Assembly: GCA_019634625.1 (NCBI GenBank)
Contig: JAHCBA010000037.1
Coordinates: 1 to 64,000, forward strand
DNA length: 64,000 bases
Direction of reading: 5' to 3'
Source of the DNA: Verrucomicrobiia bacterium
Lineage (GTDB): Bacteria; Verrucomicrobiota; Verrucomicrobiia; Limisphaerales; CAIMTB01
This document shows positions 30,525 through 39,417 of this stretch, in pieces. Under the pieces are notes generated by a model that was not told the origin of the DNA, did no database searches, and worked only from the letters and a program-made list of their open reading frames with translations. A program made the position numbers and the translations under genes. How positions within the stretch are numbered: position 1 is the first letter of the stretch; every line of letters starts with the position of its first letter.

Positions 30525-32768
30525 ATGCCCAAGTTCCTCCACAACTCGGATTTCGGCGGCTACGAACTCCTCAATCCCCGCCTGCAGCACCTCGCCGCCG
30601 ACCCGGGCTCCGGCAACGTCTCCGGCCGCCTCTACTACCACTCGGGCAACAACCGCCCGATGTGGCACGATGGCACCCAGTACCACGCCATCCACCCGTC
30701 CAGCCAGGCCGCCACCGCCAACCTGGTCGCCCGCCGTGATGGCGACGGACGGCTGGCGGGCGACATCCTTGGCAATGCCGCCACTGCCACCAAGTGGATT
30801 ACCGCCCGCACCATCACCCTGGGCACCGATCTCACGGGCAACACCAGCATCGATGGATCGGCCAACGTCACCCTCAACGCCACCATCGCCAACGGGGCCG
30901 TGACTTTGGCCAAGATGGCCAACATCGCCACCGCCCGGCTCCTCGGCCGCGTCAGCGCCGGCTCCGGCGTAGTCGAAGAACTGACCGCCGCCCAGGTCAA
31001 GACCCTCCTGGCCATCGGCATCGCCGACGTCTCCAGCCTCCAGACCGCCCTGGACGGCAAGGCTTCGGTCAGCCACACGCACGCGGCTGGGGACGTCGTC
31101 AGCGGGGTGTTTGATGCCGCCCGAATCCCCACTCTCTACGTCCTCAAGACTGGAGACACGATGACGGGCACCCTCCAGGGCACCGACATCACTCTGACCG
31201 GCACGCTGTCGGCGGGGTTCGCCGGTGCGGTGGGTGGCATCGCAGGATTCGGCGGCTCGGGATCGGGCACCACATCCCAACCTCGTCGCCTGTTCAGTGG
31301 CGCGAACAATACCAGTGGAGAGGCGGGAACCGACGCCTCATGGAGCCTCGTCCAAGGGCTCGTAGCCGGCACCGGCCCCTTCGAGGGAGGGGCCGGCGCG
31401 ATCCTCGGACCCTTCGCCGCCAACATGCTCGCCTGTTGGGAGCGGCGCGGTGGCGTCGTCTCCATAGACGCGGATGGCACGACGATTGCCGATGAGGGGT
31501 GGGTGGTACCATCCGGCTGCTACAACCTGCCACCCGGCGAGTGGAAGATGGGGCGCCGGCTCCACACCCAGATTGCCAACGGCCTTGGCGAGCCGCGCAG
31601 CCCCTCGTACACGTTCACCGACCCTCTGGAGACCTACAGCTTCTCCTCGAGCATCATTACCGGGAAGACCACCTATCACGCGCTGTCTCCCTACATCGTA
31701 TTCCGAACAGCGGCCTTCCCGACGAATGTCAAAGTGGAGATCCGGGCCGGAGCCACGCTTGGAGGATCGTCCTGGGAGACGATCTTCGACGCATCTCCGA
31801 CCGTCTCCAAGGGGATATGGCGTGGTCCCCTGTACCGATTCAGTTCGGGCAGCCATGCCGTCTTCGGCGTGCGCTGGACATTCACGATCGCAGCCGGGGT
31901 GACTGTGAACCTCATGGAGATCGGGCTGGCCAGCAACATGGCAGTCCAGGGAGCCCACATCTACGCGTCGCCATGGAGGGAGAACAGCTTCACGGAGCCT
32001 CAGAGGTTTCCGGGCGGTATCGCCGGCAATCTCACCATTGAGGGGAATCTCACCGTCAATGGCACGACCACCACGGTCAACTCGACCACCGTCACCATCG
32101 ACGACCCCATCTTCACGCTTGGTGGGGACACGCCGCCTGGGACCGATGACGGCAAGGATCGAGGCATCGAGTTCCGCTGGCACAACGGATCCACAGCCAA
32201 GGTCGGATTCTTCGGCTTCGATCGATCGACGGGCAAGTTCACCTTCATCCCGGACGGCACGAATACCGCTGAGGTCTTCGGCGGCACCAAGGGCACGCTG
32301 GATGCCAACATCGAGTGGGCTGACGTCCTCTCCAAGCCATCACCCACAGTCACCGTCAATCTGACCGGCGATGTGACCGGATCCGGAAACGGCACGCTGA
32401 CCAGCCTGGGCAACGCCACCATCAACATCGCCACCACCGCGGGCGCGCCCACGATCGCGGACAACTCGCTCAGTCTGGCGAAGCTGGCACAAATCGCCGG
32501 CAAGCGCGTTCTCGGCAACGCATCCGCTTCCACGGCCAATGTGGCGGCGGTTAAACTGACCCATGCCGAGGACATCGGTGGCGCCACATCAGTGGTGGTA
32601 ACTCACAACCTGAACACACGCGATGTCCTGGTCGGCCTGCGTCAGACGGGGTCTCCTTACGAGGTGGTCATCGCCGACGTCGAGATCACCTCGGTCAATA
32701 CCGTGACCGTCAAGTTCGCCACCGCACCGTCCGCCGGCGCCTACCGCTGCATCGTCGTCGGCTTCTAA
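30525..32768 (+). CDS. Tail fibre protein A
   Basis: A 747-residue fibre. An N-terminal attachment part (LHNSDFGGYELLNPRLQHLA) is followed by repetitive beta sequence with ITLGTDLTGNTSIDGSANVTLN and GIADVSSLQTALDGKA, a central globular domain (residues ~250-480, ILGPFAANMLACWERRGGVV...), more repeats, and a C-terminal beta domain. A 262-bp stretch (30801-31062) is shared nearly identically with fibre B. Probably trimeric and involved in host recognition. Confidence 0.75.
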   Translation: MPKFLHNSDFGGYELLNPRLQHLAADPGSGNVSGRLYYHSGNNRPMWHDGTQYHAIHPSSQAATANLVARRDGDGRLAGDILGNAATATKWITARTITLGTDLTGNTSIDGSANVTLNATIANGAVTLAKMANIATARLLGRVSAGSGVVEELTAAQVKTLLAIGIADVSSLQTALDGKASVSHTHAAGDVVSGVFDAARIPTLYVLKTGDTMTGTLQGTDITLTGTLSAGFAGAVGGIAGFGGSGSGTTSQPRRLFSGANNTSGEAGTDASWSLVQGLVAGTGPFEGGAGAILGPFAANMLACWERRGGVVSIDADGTTIADEGWVVPSGCYNLPPGEWKMGRRLHTQIANGLGEPRSPSYTFTDPLETYSFSSSIITGKTTYHALSPYIVFRTAAFPTNVKVEIRAGATLGGSSWETIFDASPTVSKGIWRGPLYRFSSGSHAVFGVRWTFTIAAGVTVNLMEIGLASNMAVQGAHIYASPWRENSFTEPQRFPGGIAGNLTIEGNLTVNGTTTTVNSTTVTIDDPIFTLGGDTPPGTDDGKDRGIEFRWHNGSTAKVGFFGFDRSTGKFTFIPDGTNTAEVFGGTKGTLDANIEWADVLSKPSPTVTVNLTGDVTGSGNGTLTSLGNATINIATTAGAPTIADNSLSLAKLAQIAGKRVLGNASASTANVAAVKLTHAEDIGGATSVVVTHNLNTRDVLVGLRQTGSPYEVVIADVEITSVNTVTVKFATAPSAGAYRCIVVGF
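30801..31062 (+). repeat. Fibre-gene direct repeat, copy 1
   Basis: 262 bases that match 34261-34522 with three substitutions (at 30971, 31035 and 31052). It encodes the same fibre shaft segment in both genes and could serve for recombination between them, deleting or swapping the 3.4 kb in between. Confidence 0.85.
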
Positions 32769-32789
32769 CCTCCAGCCTGATAGCGACTC

Positions 32790-33116
32790 ATGTCAGACAC
32801 CCCGCGCAGATCCGAGACCATCATCTCCGAACGTACCGGCCAGGTGCGTGTATCCCGGGAGATAAGCCAGATCATCATCACCATGCCTGGGGAGGAAAGC
32901 CCCACCATGGAATTGATCGCCCGATTTCGACGCCGCGTCAGTTCGGGCGACGACACCGCGTGGGCCGATGATGGGTGGGTCCGGATGGGAGAGGCCCAGT
33001 TGCAGGCGCTGCCAGTGTACAAGACGGCGCACACTCAATTGAGCGCTGCACTCCACGCGGCGCGGGAGGCGATGGAAGATTCGAGCGCACCGTCCGTGCC
33101 TGAGCGCGTCAGCTAA
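32790..33116 (+). CDS. Small hypothetical protein between the fibre genes (fibre chaperone candidate)
   Basis: A 108-residue protein with a strand-rich start (TGQVRVSREISQIIITMPG) and helical end (LSAALHAAREAME). Small genes after fibre genes are often fibre-assembly chaperones; that is only by position. The stop is 4 bases before the next fibre gene. Confidence 0.55.
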   Translation: MSDTPRRSETIISERTGQVRVSREISQIIITMPGEESPTMELIARFRRRVSSGDDTAWADDGWVRMGEAQLQALPVYKTAHTQLSAALHAAREAMEDSSAPSVPERVS

Positions 33117-33120
33117 GGCC

Positions 33121-35400
33121 ATGCCGCTGGTGCTTTCCAGAGTGCGAGGCGATGCCGCCGGGCACAGCTTGGGCCGCGCGTCTGCATTGGGTGCGTCAGG
33201 GTCCGGGTCCACCCTCAATCCGGGCCACATCGCCGCGATCGCCACCACGGTGGATGGGCGATTGGGCACCGGGGAAGCAGCGTCCGCATGGACTCATGCC
33301 CAGGCGCTGGTCACAGGCATGGGCTACCAGGAGGGGCCCGCCTCAATTCTCGGGCCGTTCGTCTGCAACCTGCTGGCATTTTGGACCGCGAGGGGTGGAG
33401 TGGTCACCTACACGGCTGATGGCACATCGGGCGGCAGCGCCCTTGTCCATTCCCCGTTGGAAACATGGTGGCGCATGGGCCGGCGCAACGAGGTGTTGAT
33501 CACCAATGCCAGCGGCTCTGCCAAGGCTCCCTCCTACGAGTTCACAGACCCTCTCACGACCGCCAGCGCGACCGCGTCCCTGATCTACGGCCAGACCGTC
33601 TATCACACCATCACGCCCTACGTGGTGTTCCGGAGTTCGGCGCCCCAGATCCCGTCCAACATCAAGGTCGAGATCAAGGCCGGGGCAACCGAAGGCACGT
33701 CATCGTGGACCACTCTGTTCGACGCAGCCCCAACGGTCTGGAAGGGGATCTGGAGGGGGCCTGTCTGGCGGTTTGGCAGCGGGGCACACGCGGTCTTCGG
33801 CCTGCGCTACACGTTCACTCTGCCGGACTCGGCCAATGCCTATGAGTTCCTCGAAGTGGGGCTGGCCTCCAACCTCGGCGTGCCCGGCGCGTTGCTCTAC
33901 GCCTCGCCATGGCGCGCCAACAACTGGAACTTCACTCAGGCATTCCTTGCCGCCACGCCGTTCACTGTGAGCGCGACCGCGCTCATCGCCAACCTCAATG
34001 CAGATCTCCTGGACGGGCTCCACGCCAGCGATTTCGTCGCGGTCACGGGCAATCAGACCATCGGGGGCACCAAGACTTTCTCCTCCGACATCCTGGTCAA
34101 CAGCTCGGGCACTCAGACGGTCTATCACACCGGCAATCTCCCGCAGAACCGTCTGGTGCCACCTGGAGGCACCACCGGTCAGGCGCTGACCAAGTCAAGC
34201 TCCAGCGACTACGCCGTCGCATGGAGCAGCGTCGCCGCCGAAACCGCCAATCGATGGGCCACCGCCCGCACCATCACCCTGGGCACCGATCTCACGGGCA
34301 ACACCAGCATCGATGGATCGGCCAACGTCACCCTCAACGCCACCATCGCCAACGGGGCCGTGACTTTGGCCAAGATGGCCAACATCGCCACCGCCCGGCT
34401 CCTCGGCCGCGTCAGCGCCGGCTCCGGCGTGGTCGAAGAACTGACCGCCGCCCAGGTCAAGACCCTCCTGGCCATCGGCATCGCCGACGTCTCCGGCCTC
34501 CAGACCGCCCTCGACGGCAAGGCGGCCGTCAGCCACACACACTCCGCAGCCGACATCACCAGCGGCACCCTGGCCTCCGCCCGCCTCTCCGGCTCCTACA
34601 CCGGCATCACCGCTGTCGGCTCTCTCTCGTCCCTCACCGTCGGCGGAACCACATCCCTCACAGGCGCCGTCAGCGCATCCAACCTCGGCACGGACCTCTC
34701 CTCCGGAGCCGGCTACAAGCTGCTCATGCGGGCCGACAGCGGCTACGGCATCCGAGCCATCACCCTCAGTGGAGTCAAAGGGTACCTCGACTTCCAGATC
34801 GCCGACATTCCCGGCCTCCAGACCGCCCTGGATGCCAAGGCTCCGACCAGCCGTAGCATCGCCACGCAGCACAGCCTCCAGGGTGGAGGCAACCTCACCG
34901 CAGACCGGACCCTCAGCCTGGTGGGCGACAGCGCCAGCCCGGGCAACTCGAAGTACTACGGCACGAACAGTGGCGGCACCCGGGGCTACCACGACCTGCC
35001 CACCGGCCAGAATGTCATCGCCGCAGCCCGCTTCCAAATCCACACCCCTGACGACGACTCCGTCTCACTCGTCCAAAGCGGCGACAGTGGTTCCAACCGC
35101 TTCGATCCAACGACCGGGTCGGGCCAGCTCTACTTCACCCGGGGCGGCGTGGTGCGGGATCCGGTCGTGTACGAGTACCACTTCAGCAACCCCGGATCCG
35201 CCGCGTGGTACGCCGTCATCACACCCTCCCGCGAATCCTACACCGGCGGCACCTACAACGCCCCCACCAATGCCCTCGCCCCGGCCGTCCTTCGCGACAG
35301 CTCCTCCAACACTGAGTGCCACTTCTCGCTTGGCAGCCCGTTCGATGGCGAATGGGACTACGTCCCCAAGTGGATCGACATCGTGATTCTCAAGGCATGA
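33121..35400 (+). CDS. Tail fibre protein B
   Basis: A 759-residue fibre, paralogous in part to fibre A. Its globular domain (ILGPFVCNLLAFWTARGGVV, YHTITPYVVFRSSAPQIPSNIKVEIKAGA) aligns with that of fibre A but near the N-terminus instead of the middle; the shaft repeat (34261-34522) follows, then SLSSLTVGGTTSLTGAVSA-type repeats and a C-terminal tip (YNAPTNALAPAVLRDSSS). It overlaps the next gene by ATGA. Likely a second receptor-binding protein. Confidence 0.75.
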   Translation: MPLVLSRVRGDAAGHSLGRASALGASGSGSTLNPGHIAAIATTVDGRLGTGEAASAWTHAQALVTGMGYQEGPASILGPFVCNLLAFWTARGGVVTYTADGTSGGSALVHSPLETWWRMGRRNEVLITNASGSAKAPSYEFTDPLTTASATASLIYGQTVYHTITPYVVFRSSAPQIPSNIKVEIKAGATEGTSSWTTLFDAAPTVWKGIWRGPVWRFGSGAHAVFGLRYTFTLPDSANAYEFLEVGLASNLGVPGALLYASPWRANNWNFTQAFLAATPFTVSATALIANLNADLLDGLHASDFVAVTGNQTIGGTKTFSSDILVNSSGTQTVYHTGNLPQNRLVPPGGTTGQALTKSSSSDYAVAWSSVAAETANRWATARTITLGTDLTGNTSIDGSANVTLNATIANGAVTLAKMANIATARLLGRVSAGSGVVEELTAAQVKTLLAIGIADVSGLQTALDGKAAVSHTHSAADITSGTLASARLSGSYTGITAVGSLSSLTVGGTTSLTGAVSASNLGTDLSSGAGYKLLMRADSGYGIRAITLSGVKGYLDFQIADIPGLQTALDAKAPTSRSIATQHSLQGGGNLTADRTLSLVGDSASPGNSKYYGTNSGGTRGYHDLPTGQNVIAAARFQIHTPDDDSVSLVQSGDSGSNRFDPTTGSGQLYFTRGGVVRDPVVYEYHFSNPGSAAWYAVITPSRESYTGGTYNAPTNALAPAVLRDSSSNTECHFSLGSPFDGEWDYVPKWIDIVILKA
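34261..34522 (+). repeat. Fibre-gene direct repeat, copy 2
   Basis: Near-identical to 30801-31062 (three mismatches in 262 bases), offset 3,460 bp, in the same orientation and reading frame. The flanking DNA of the two fibre genes is much less similar, so the repeat marks recent exchange or duplication. Confidence 0.85.
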
Positions 35401-35600
35401 CCCCAATGAAAGACACACTGGAACAACTCAAGTCCGAGTTCTCGGCTGACATCGAGACCCTCGAGAAGCAACTCGCCGAAGCCCGATCCCAGGTGGCCCG
35501 CGGCGAACAACAGATCCTCCTCCATCGCGGTGCCGTGCTCGGCCTCGAACGGGCGCTGCAACGCATCCCTACGGAGGAGGCCAAAGACCAACCCGAATGA
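35397..35600 (+). CDS. Small coiled-coil protein
   Basis: 67 codons from ATG 35397 (ATGA overlap with fibre B; ATG 35406 is the alternative). The whole protein is one heptad-patterned coil (KDTLEQLKSEFSADIETLEK, QLAEARSQVARGEQQIL). It sits immediately before the lipoprotein gene; a spanin or lysis accessory role is possible but it lacks a clear membrane helix. Confidence 0.55.
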   Translation: MTPMKDTLEQLKSEFSADIETLEKQLAEARSQVARGEQQILLHRGAVLGLERALQRIPTEEAKDQPE

Positions 35601-35884
35601 AAAAACTGATCCAAACCATCGTGCTGGCTTGCGCCAGCGTCACACTGCTCACCGGCTGCGCCCTGTTCCGCGACGGCGAGACGAAGACAACCACCTGCAC
35701 GACTGCCGCCGCCGCATTGGCGGCCTACCAGGCGGTCGTCGCAGCCGGTCAGTCTCCCAGCCCGGCTCAGATCCAGGCCGCGGCAGGGGCCGCCGCCTTC
35801 CTCACCGCCTGGTGCGGATGGTCCGACACCCGCGGGATCGATCCCAACGGAGTCCCCATCATCCTCCCGCCAGCCGCCCAGTGA
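35597..35884 (+). CDS. Small lipoprotein (spanin-type candidate)
   Basis: A 95-residue protein with a classical lipoprotein signal: basic start MKKLIQT, hydrophobic core and lipobox LTGC (Cys 20). The mature part is Ala/Pro-rich with a Cys pair. Position after a coiled-coil gene in the late region recalls outer-membrane spanin subunits, but it could also be a surface-exclusion lipoprotein. It overlaps its neighbours at both ends. Confidence 0.62.
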   Translation: MKKLIQTIVLACASVTLLTGCALFRDGETKTTTCTTAAAALAAYQAVVAAGQSPSPAQIQAAAGAAAFLTAWCGWSDTRGIDPNGVPIILPPAAQ

Positions 35885-36690
35885 AGAGGCAGCCCCAGGG
35901 CATCTCACTCCACGTCGGCCTCAACCGGGTCGATCCGGAACACTACGCCGGTTGGTCCGGCGAGCTGCGCGGCTGCCACGCTGATGCGGGGGCCATGGCC
36001 GCCATTGCCAAGGTGCGCGGGTACGACCCGCACCGGCTGCTCCTGGACGACCAGGCCACGGTGGAGGCCGTGCGGACCCTGTTCCGCACGGCCTCCTCCT
36101 TGCTCGAGAAGGGCGACACGCTGCTCTTCACCTTCGCCGGCCACGGCGGGCAGGTGCCGGATCTCGACGGCGACGAGTCCGATGCCATGGATGAAACGCT
36201 CTGCCTGTGGGACCGCCAGTGGGTGGACGACGAGATCCATGCCGAGATCGCCCGATTCCGGCCCGGCGTCCGCATCCTGATCATCGCCGACAGTTGTCAC
36301 TCAGGCACAGTGGCACGTTCCGCGCGCGATGAGGGCGAGAAGGGATACCGGCTGCTCCCGCCGGGGCGATCACGCGCCTGCTATCGCCAGCACCGGGCCA
36401 CCTACGATGCCATCCAGCGCGGCACTCCTGGGGTCGATGCATCCCGAGTGCGAGCCACGGCAATCCTCCTGGCTGCGTGCCAGGACAACCAGCTCGCCGC
36501 CGACGGCCCTGACGGCGGGCTTTTTACGGCCACCCTCCGCCAAGTGTGGAGGGGCGGGCGCTGGAAGGGGGCAACCTGGCGCTTTCGCGATGCCATCGCG
36601 CAGCGCATGCCTCCCTGGCAGACCCCTCACTACTACGTCGTCGGCCACGGCGACCCGAAGTTCGAAGCCCAGCCTCCATTCACGATATGA
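35881..36690 (+). CDS. Caspase-like (metacaspase, peptidase C14) protein
   Basis: A 269-residue protein from GTG 35881, overlapping the lipoprotein stop (GTGA). The caspase p20 features are complete: N-terminal strand ISLHVGLN, LRGCHADAGAMAAIAK, catalytic His in LLFTFAGHGGQ (H88), and catalytic Cys in ILIIADSCHSGT (C139). An acidic loop (DLDGDESDAMDETL) sits between them, as in type I metacaspases that bind calcium. No pro-domain or partner domain is seen and no signal peptide, so it acts in the cytoplasm or in the virion. It could function in lysis timing, virion maturation or host killing. Confidence 0.8.
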   Translation: MKRQPQGISLHVGLNRVDPEHYAGWSGELRGCHADAGAMAAIAKVRGYDPHRLLLDDQATVEAVRTLFRTASSLLEKGDTLLFTFAGHGGQVPDLDGDESDAMDETLCLWDRQWVDDEIHAEIARFRPGVRILIIADSCHSGTVARSARDEGEKGYRLLPPGRSRACYRQHRATYDAIQRGTPGVDASRVRATAILLAACQDNQLAADGPDGGLFTATLRQVWRGGRWKGATWRFRDAIAQRMPPWQTPHYYVVGHGDPKFEAQPPFTI

Positions 36691-37079
36691 TCACCCCGCG
36701 GAAGGTCCATCGGATCAACAACCCAGTCTTCCTCATTGGCCTGGCGAGCCTCATTGCCGCCGCGCAGTTCCCCCCTCCCGTGCCTGTGGACCCCATCCCG
36801 ATCCGGCTCGGATGGGACTACCCCACCAACGAACTCAGCACCAATCTCTGGTTCCATCTCTACAGCCACACCAACCCTGCGGCCCCCTTGTCTCAATGGA
36901 CCATCGAGACATCTGTCGTGGGCACATCCACCACGGTTCGGATCGCTCCAACACCCGGCCACCGCTTCTACGTCGTCACCGCCAGCAACCTCTGGGGTGA
37001 ATCCCGCCCTTCGGAGCCCTACGCGACGCCATTCCCTCCTCGCGTGGGGCGCCACCTGACCGCCGCGAGGGAAGACTGA
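36687..37079 (+). CDS. Membrane-anchored or exported FN3-like protein
   Basis: A 130-residue protein from ATG 36687 (ATGA overlap). A hydrophobic N-terminal segment (NPVFLIGLASLIAAAQF) is followed by a fibronectin-III-like pattern: IRLGWDYP, LWFHLYSHTN, WTIETSVVGTSTTVRI and the typical final strand YVVTASNLWGESRPSEP. It may be a virion decoration or surface protein. Confidence 0.6.
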   Translation: MITPRKVHRINNPVFLIGLASLIAAAQFPPPVPVDPIPIRLGWDYPTNELSTNLWFHLYSHTNPAAPLSQWTIETSVVGTSTTVRIAPTPGHRFYVVTASNLWGESRPSEPYATPFPPRVGRHLTAARED

Positions 37080-37085
37080 CTAGCC

Positions 37086-37514
37086 ATGAACCCGATTGAA
37101 CCCAGCCCATCCGGCCCCACATCCCAGGAAATCCTGGATGGGGGTATCAACATCCATCTTGCCCCCGACCAGGCGGTCTTCGTGCGTCTGGTGCCCGTCC
37201 GTCTCTACACGGACATGCTCGGCGCCCTTGGTGACGAAGCGCGCCTCATCGCCATCTACACTGATCTGCCGGAGGATCGGATCGGCAACCTCACCCCTCC
37301 CCAGTGGGAGCGCATCGTCGAGGAAGGCGACCGGCTGAACCGGGATTTTTTCGCGCGCTGGGTGGCCCGCCGCATCGCCCGGCAGGAACGCGTCATGCCG
37401 GGCATCGGCGAGCAGATCCGGACGGCTGTCTCGCTCGCTGTCTCGCAGGCGTCTGCCTCGCCACCGGATGGACCCGTGGCCAATGCCTCGACGAATCCCT
37501 CGCCTGGCTCCTGA
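37086..37514 (+). CDS. Tail assembly chaperone (Mu gp41-like position)
   Basis: A 142-residue protein just before the tape measure. The N-terminal half (INIHLAPDQAVFVRLVPVRLYTDMLGAL) is strand-rich and the rest helical (PPQWERIVEEGDRLNRDFFARWVARRIARQERVMPG). Its last ~30 codons lose coding character while the -1 frame gains it, as in lambda G/GT-type chaperones made by frameshifting. A TTTTTTC slip site is at 37346-37352. Confidence 0.62.
   Translation: MNPIEPSPSGPTSQEILDGGINIHLAPDQAVFVRLVPVRLYTDMLGALGDEARLIAIYTDLPEDRIGNLTPPQWERIVEEGDRLNRDFFARWVARRIARQERVMPGIGEQIRTAVSLAVSQASASPPDGPVANASTNPSPGS
37346..37352 (+). promoter_or_regulatory. Candidate -1 frameshift site T TTT TTC
   Basis: Codons GAT TTT TTC of the chaperone gene give the canonical X XXY YYZ heptamer. 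A -1 slip here would enter the open frame that runs to 37669. The coding bias, however, changes frame only about 80 bases later, so the real shift point may be elsewhere. Confidence 0.35.
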
Positions 37515-37669
37515 TGGTCCTGAGCGAACACCGTCGCGCCACGGCCTGGGCCGCTCTCCTGAGGGGCGGCGTCCACCACGTGGCCACCGCCGCCACCGTG
37601 AGTGTCGAAGGCGGGCGCGCATGGCAGCGGCTCGCTGACCGGCTCCGGCGACAATCCGAGGAACTGTGA
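37514..37669 (+). CDS. Second chaperone frame (GT-like)
   Basis: 51 codons from ATG 37514, overlapping the previous stop by one base (VLSEHRRATAWAALLRGG..., RAWQRLADRLRRQSEEL). The same frame is open back to 37304 and shows coding-type third positions from about 37432, so it may be translated mainly as a frameshift extension of the upstream protein. It overlaps the tape-measure start (GTGA). Confidence 0.5.
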   Translation: MVLSEHRRATAWAALLRGGVHHVATAATVSVEGGRAWQRLADRLRRQSEEL

Positions 37670-39417
37670 GCACCCCGGTCGAGATCCGAATCCGAGCCGA
37701 TGCGGCCCAGGCCAACGCGGCGCTCGGCACCGTTCGGGGTTCCCTCACCTCCCTGGGCCGCACTGCCGCCGTGGCCGCGGCCGCCATCGGCGCCGCCACC
37801 GTGGCCATGGGAGCCGCTCTCACTGCCGGACTCCAGGCAGGAGTCCGCGCCTCCCTGGCATACGCAGACGCCATGGCCAAGGTGTCCCAGCGCACCGGCA
37901 TTGCGACCGAGGACCTCAGCGGCCTCGGGCATGCAGCCAAGCTGGCCGGCGTCTCCATGGAGCAGCTCGGGGTCTCCCTGCGCGGCATGACCCGATGGAT
38001 GGAGCAGACCGGCCAGCTCGGTCGGCCAGTCATCGAAGTCCTCGAGGAACAGGCGGAACTCTTCGCCCGCATGCCCGATGGCGCCGAGAAGGTGGCCCTG
38101 GCCATGGAGCGCTTCGGCCGGGCCGGCGAATCCCTCATCCCTCTACTCAACCAGGGATCCGCCGGAATCCGCATGGCGACCCGCGAGGCGCAGCAGCTTG
38201 GACTGATCGTCAGGAACGATACCGCCAAGGCCGCCGAACTCTTCAACGACAACCTCACCCGCCTGCGTGGCGCGGCAACGGGATTCGCCCTGCGCATCAC
38301 CGAGCATCTCCTGCCATCCCTCACCACGCTCTCCCAATCCCTCCTCGCCTTCGCCACCACGCAGGAAACTTCCAGCCGGATCTGGAAGGCCCTCGAACTC
38401 GGCATCGGTCTCGTCGTCGCCCGCATCGAGTCGTTCATCGCCGGACTCCGATGGATTTCCACGTTCACCGCCACGTTCGTGGACTCCATGGTCGAGACCG
38501 GGCAGATCACCAACTCGACATCGAAAGCCTTCGATGAAGCGGGCAAGGCCGTCGATCGCTACAGGCAGGCGCTGGTCGATTTGATCAAACAGCAGGGGCA
38601 GCGTCCCCCGGTCCCCTCGCCACTTGGTGCCGGCGGCGACGATCCAAAGGACCTGACCGTCACCGCCAGGTTCCCACCCTCTTACATCCTGGCAGTCCGG
38701 GATGCGCACGAACTCTTCCGAGATTCCTACGACCACACCGCGACACTGGGCGAAGCGGCCATGGCGGGCTGGCAGGAATCCATGATCCAGCTCGGCACCA
38801 TCGCCGAGAACGTCGGGCGCACCATCTCGAACACCATCGGCACCGCGATCTCATCGATCTCCTCCGGCATCACCGGCCTCGTCACGGGGACGCTCACCTG
38901 GGGGCAGGCCCTGCGCCAGATCGGCACCAGCATTCTCAACCAGGTCATCGATGGCGTGGTGAGGATGTTCTTCGCCTGGATGACCCAGCGCAAAGCCGCC
39001 GCAGCCGTCGAGGTGTCCGCCAGCGCCACCGAGACCGCCGCGAAGGCGCCGAGCGCGCTCCTGACATCCATCAAGACCCTCGGCATCGCCGCGGCCGTCG
39101 GCGCTGCCGCCTTCCTCGCCGCCATGGCCATCACCGGAGGCTTCCAGGCCGGCGGTTACACCGGTGACGGCCCACCGGGTCAGGTTGCGGGTGTGGTCCA
39201 TCGGGGCGAATTCGTTGTGCCCGCCCCGGCCGTCGAGAGGATTGGCATCGATTCCCTCCACGCAATGGTCGCCGGCAACCACCAGCCCGCCTCCGGACCA
39301 TCCGGCCCCGCGTCGTCCCCCAGGCTGTTCCTCTTTCTGGACCGGCACGAACTGGCCGCCGCCCTCCAGGACGACATCGAGGCACAGGTCATCCAGGTCC
39401 TCCGGAGGCACGCGTGA
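37666..39417 (+). CDS. Tail tape measure protein
   Basis: A 583-residue protein from GTG 37666. A short N-terminal domain (STPVEIRIRADAAQANAALGTV) is followed by alternating hydrophobic Ala/Gly helices and coils (TAAVAAAAIGAATVAMGAALTAGLQ; YADAMAKVSQRTGIATEDLSGLGHAAKLAG) and a C-terminal membrane-active part (TLGIAAAVGAAAFLAAMAITGGFQAGGYTGDGPPGQVAGVVHRGEFVVPA). The VHRGEFVVPAPAVERIG end is a hallmark. It sets tail length (short, about 80-90 nm by the usual residue-length relation) and probably helps DNA entry. Confidence 0.85.
   Translation: MSTPVEIRIRADAAQANAALGTVRGSLTSLGRTAAVAAAAIGAATVAMGAALTAGLQAGVRASLAYADAMAKVSQRTGIATEDLSGLGHAAKLAGVSMEQLGVSLRGMTRWMEQTGQLGRPVIEVLEEQAELFARMPDGAEKVALAMERFGRAGESLIPLLNQGSAGIRMATREAQQLGLIVRNDTAKAAELFNDNLTRLRGAATGFALRITEHLLPSLTTLSQSLLAFATTQETSSRIWKALELGIGLVVARIESFIAGLRWISTFTATFVDSMVETGQITNSTSKAFDEAGKAVDRYRQALVDLIKQQGQRPPVPSPLGAGGDDPKDLTVTARFPPSYILAVRDAHELFRDSYDHTATLGEAAMAGWQESMIQLGTIAENVGRTISNTIGTAISSISSGITGLVTGTLTWGQALRQIGTSILNQVIDGVVRMFFAWMTQRKAAAAVEVSASATETAAKAPSALLTSIKTLGIAAAVGAAAFLAAMAITGGFQAGGYTGDGPPGQVAGVVHRGEFVVPAPAVERIGIDSLHAMVAGNHQPASGPSGPASSPRLFLFLDRHELAAALQDDIEAQVIQVLRRHA

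Noticed and set aside
30525-35400. Fibre-gene repeats as a CRISPR array or diversity-generating retroelement
   Set aside because: Only two long copies exist and there are no regular spacers; no reverse transcriptase or template-repeat pair was found.
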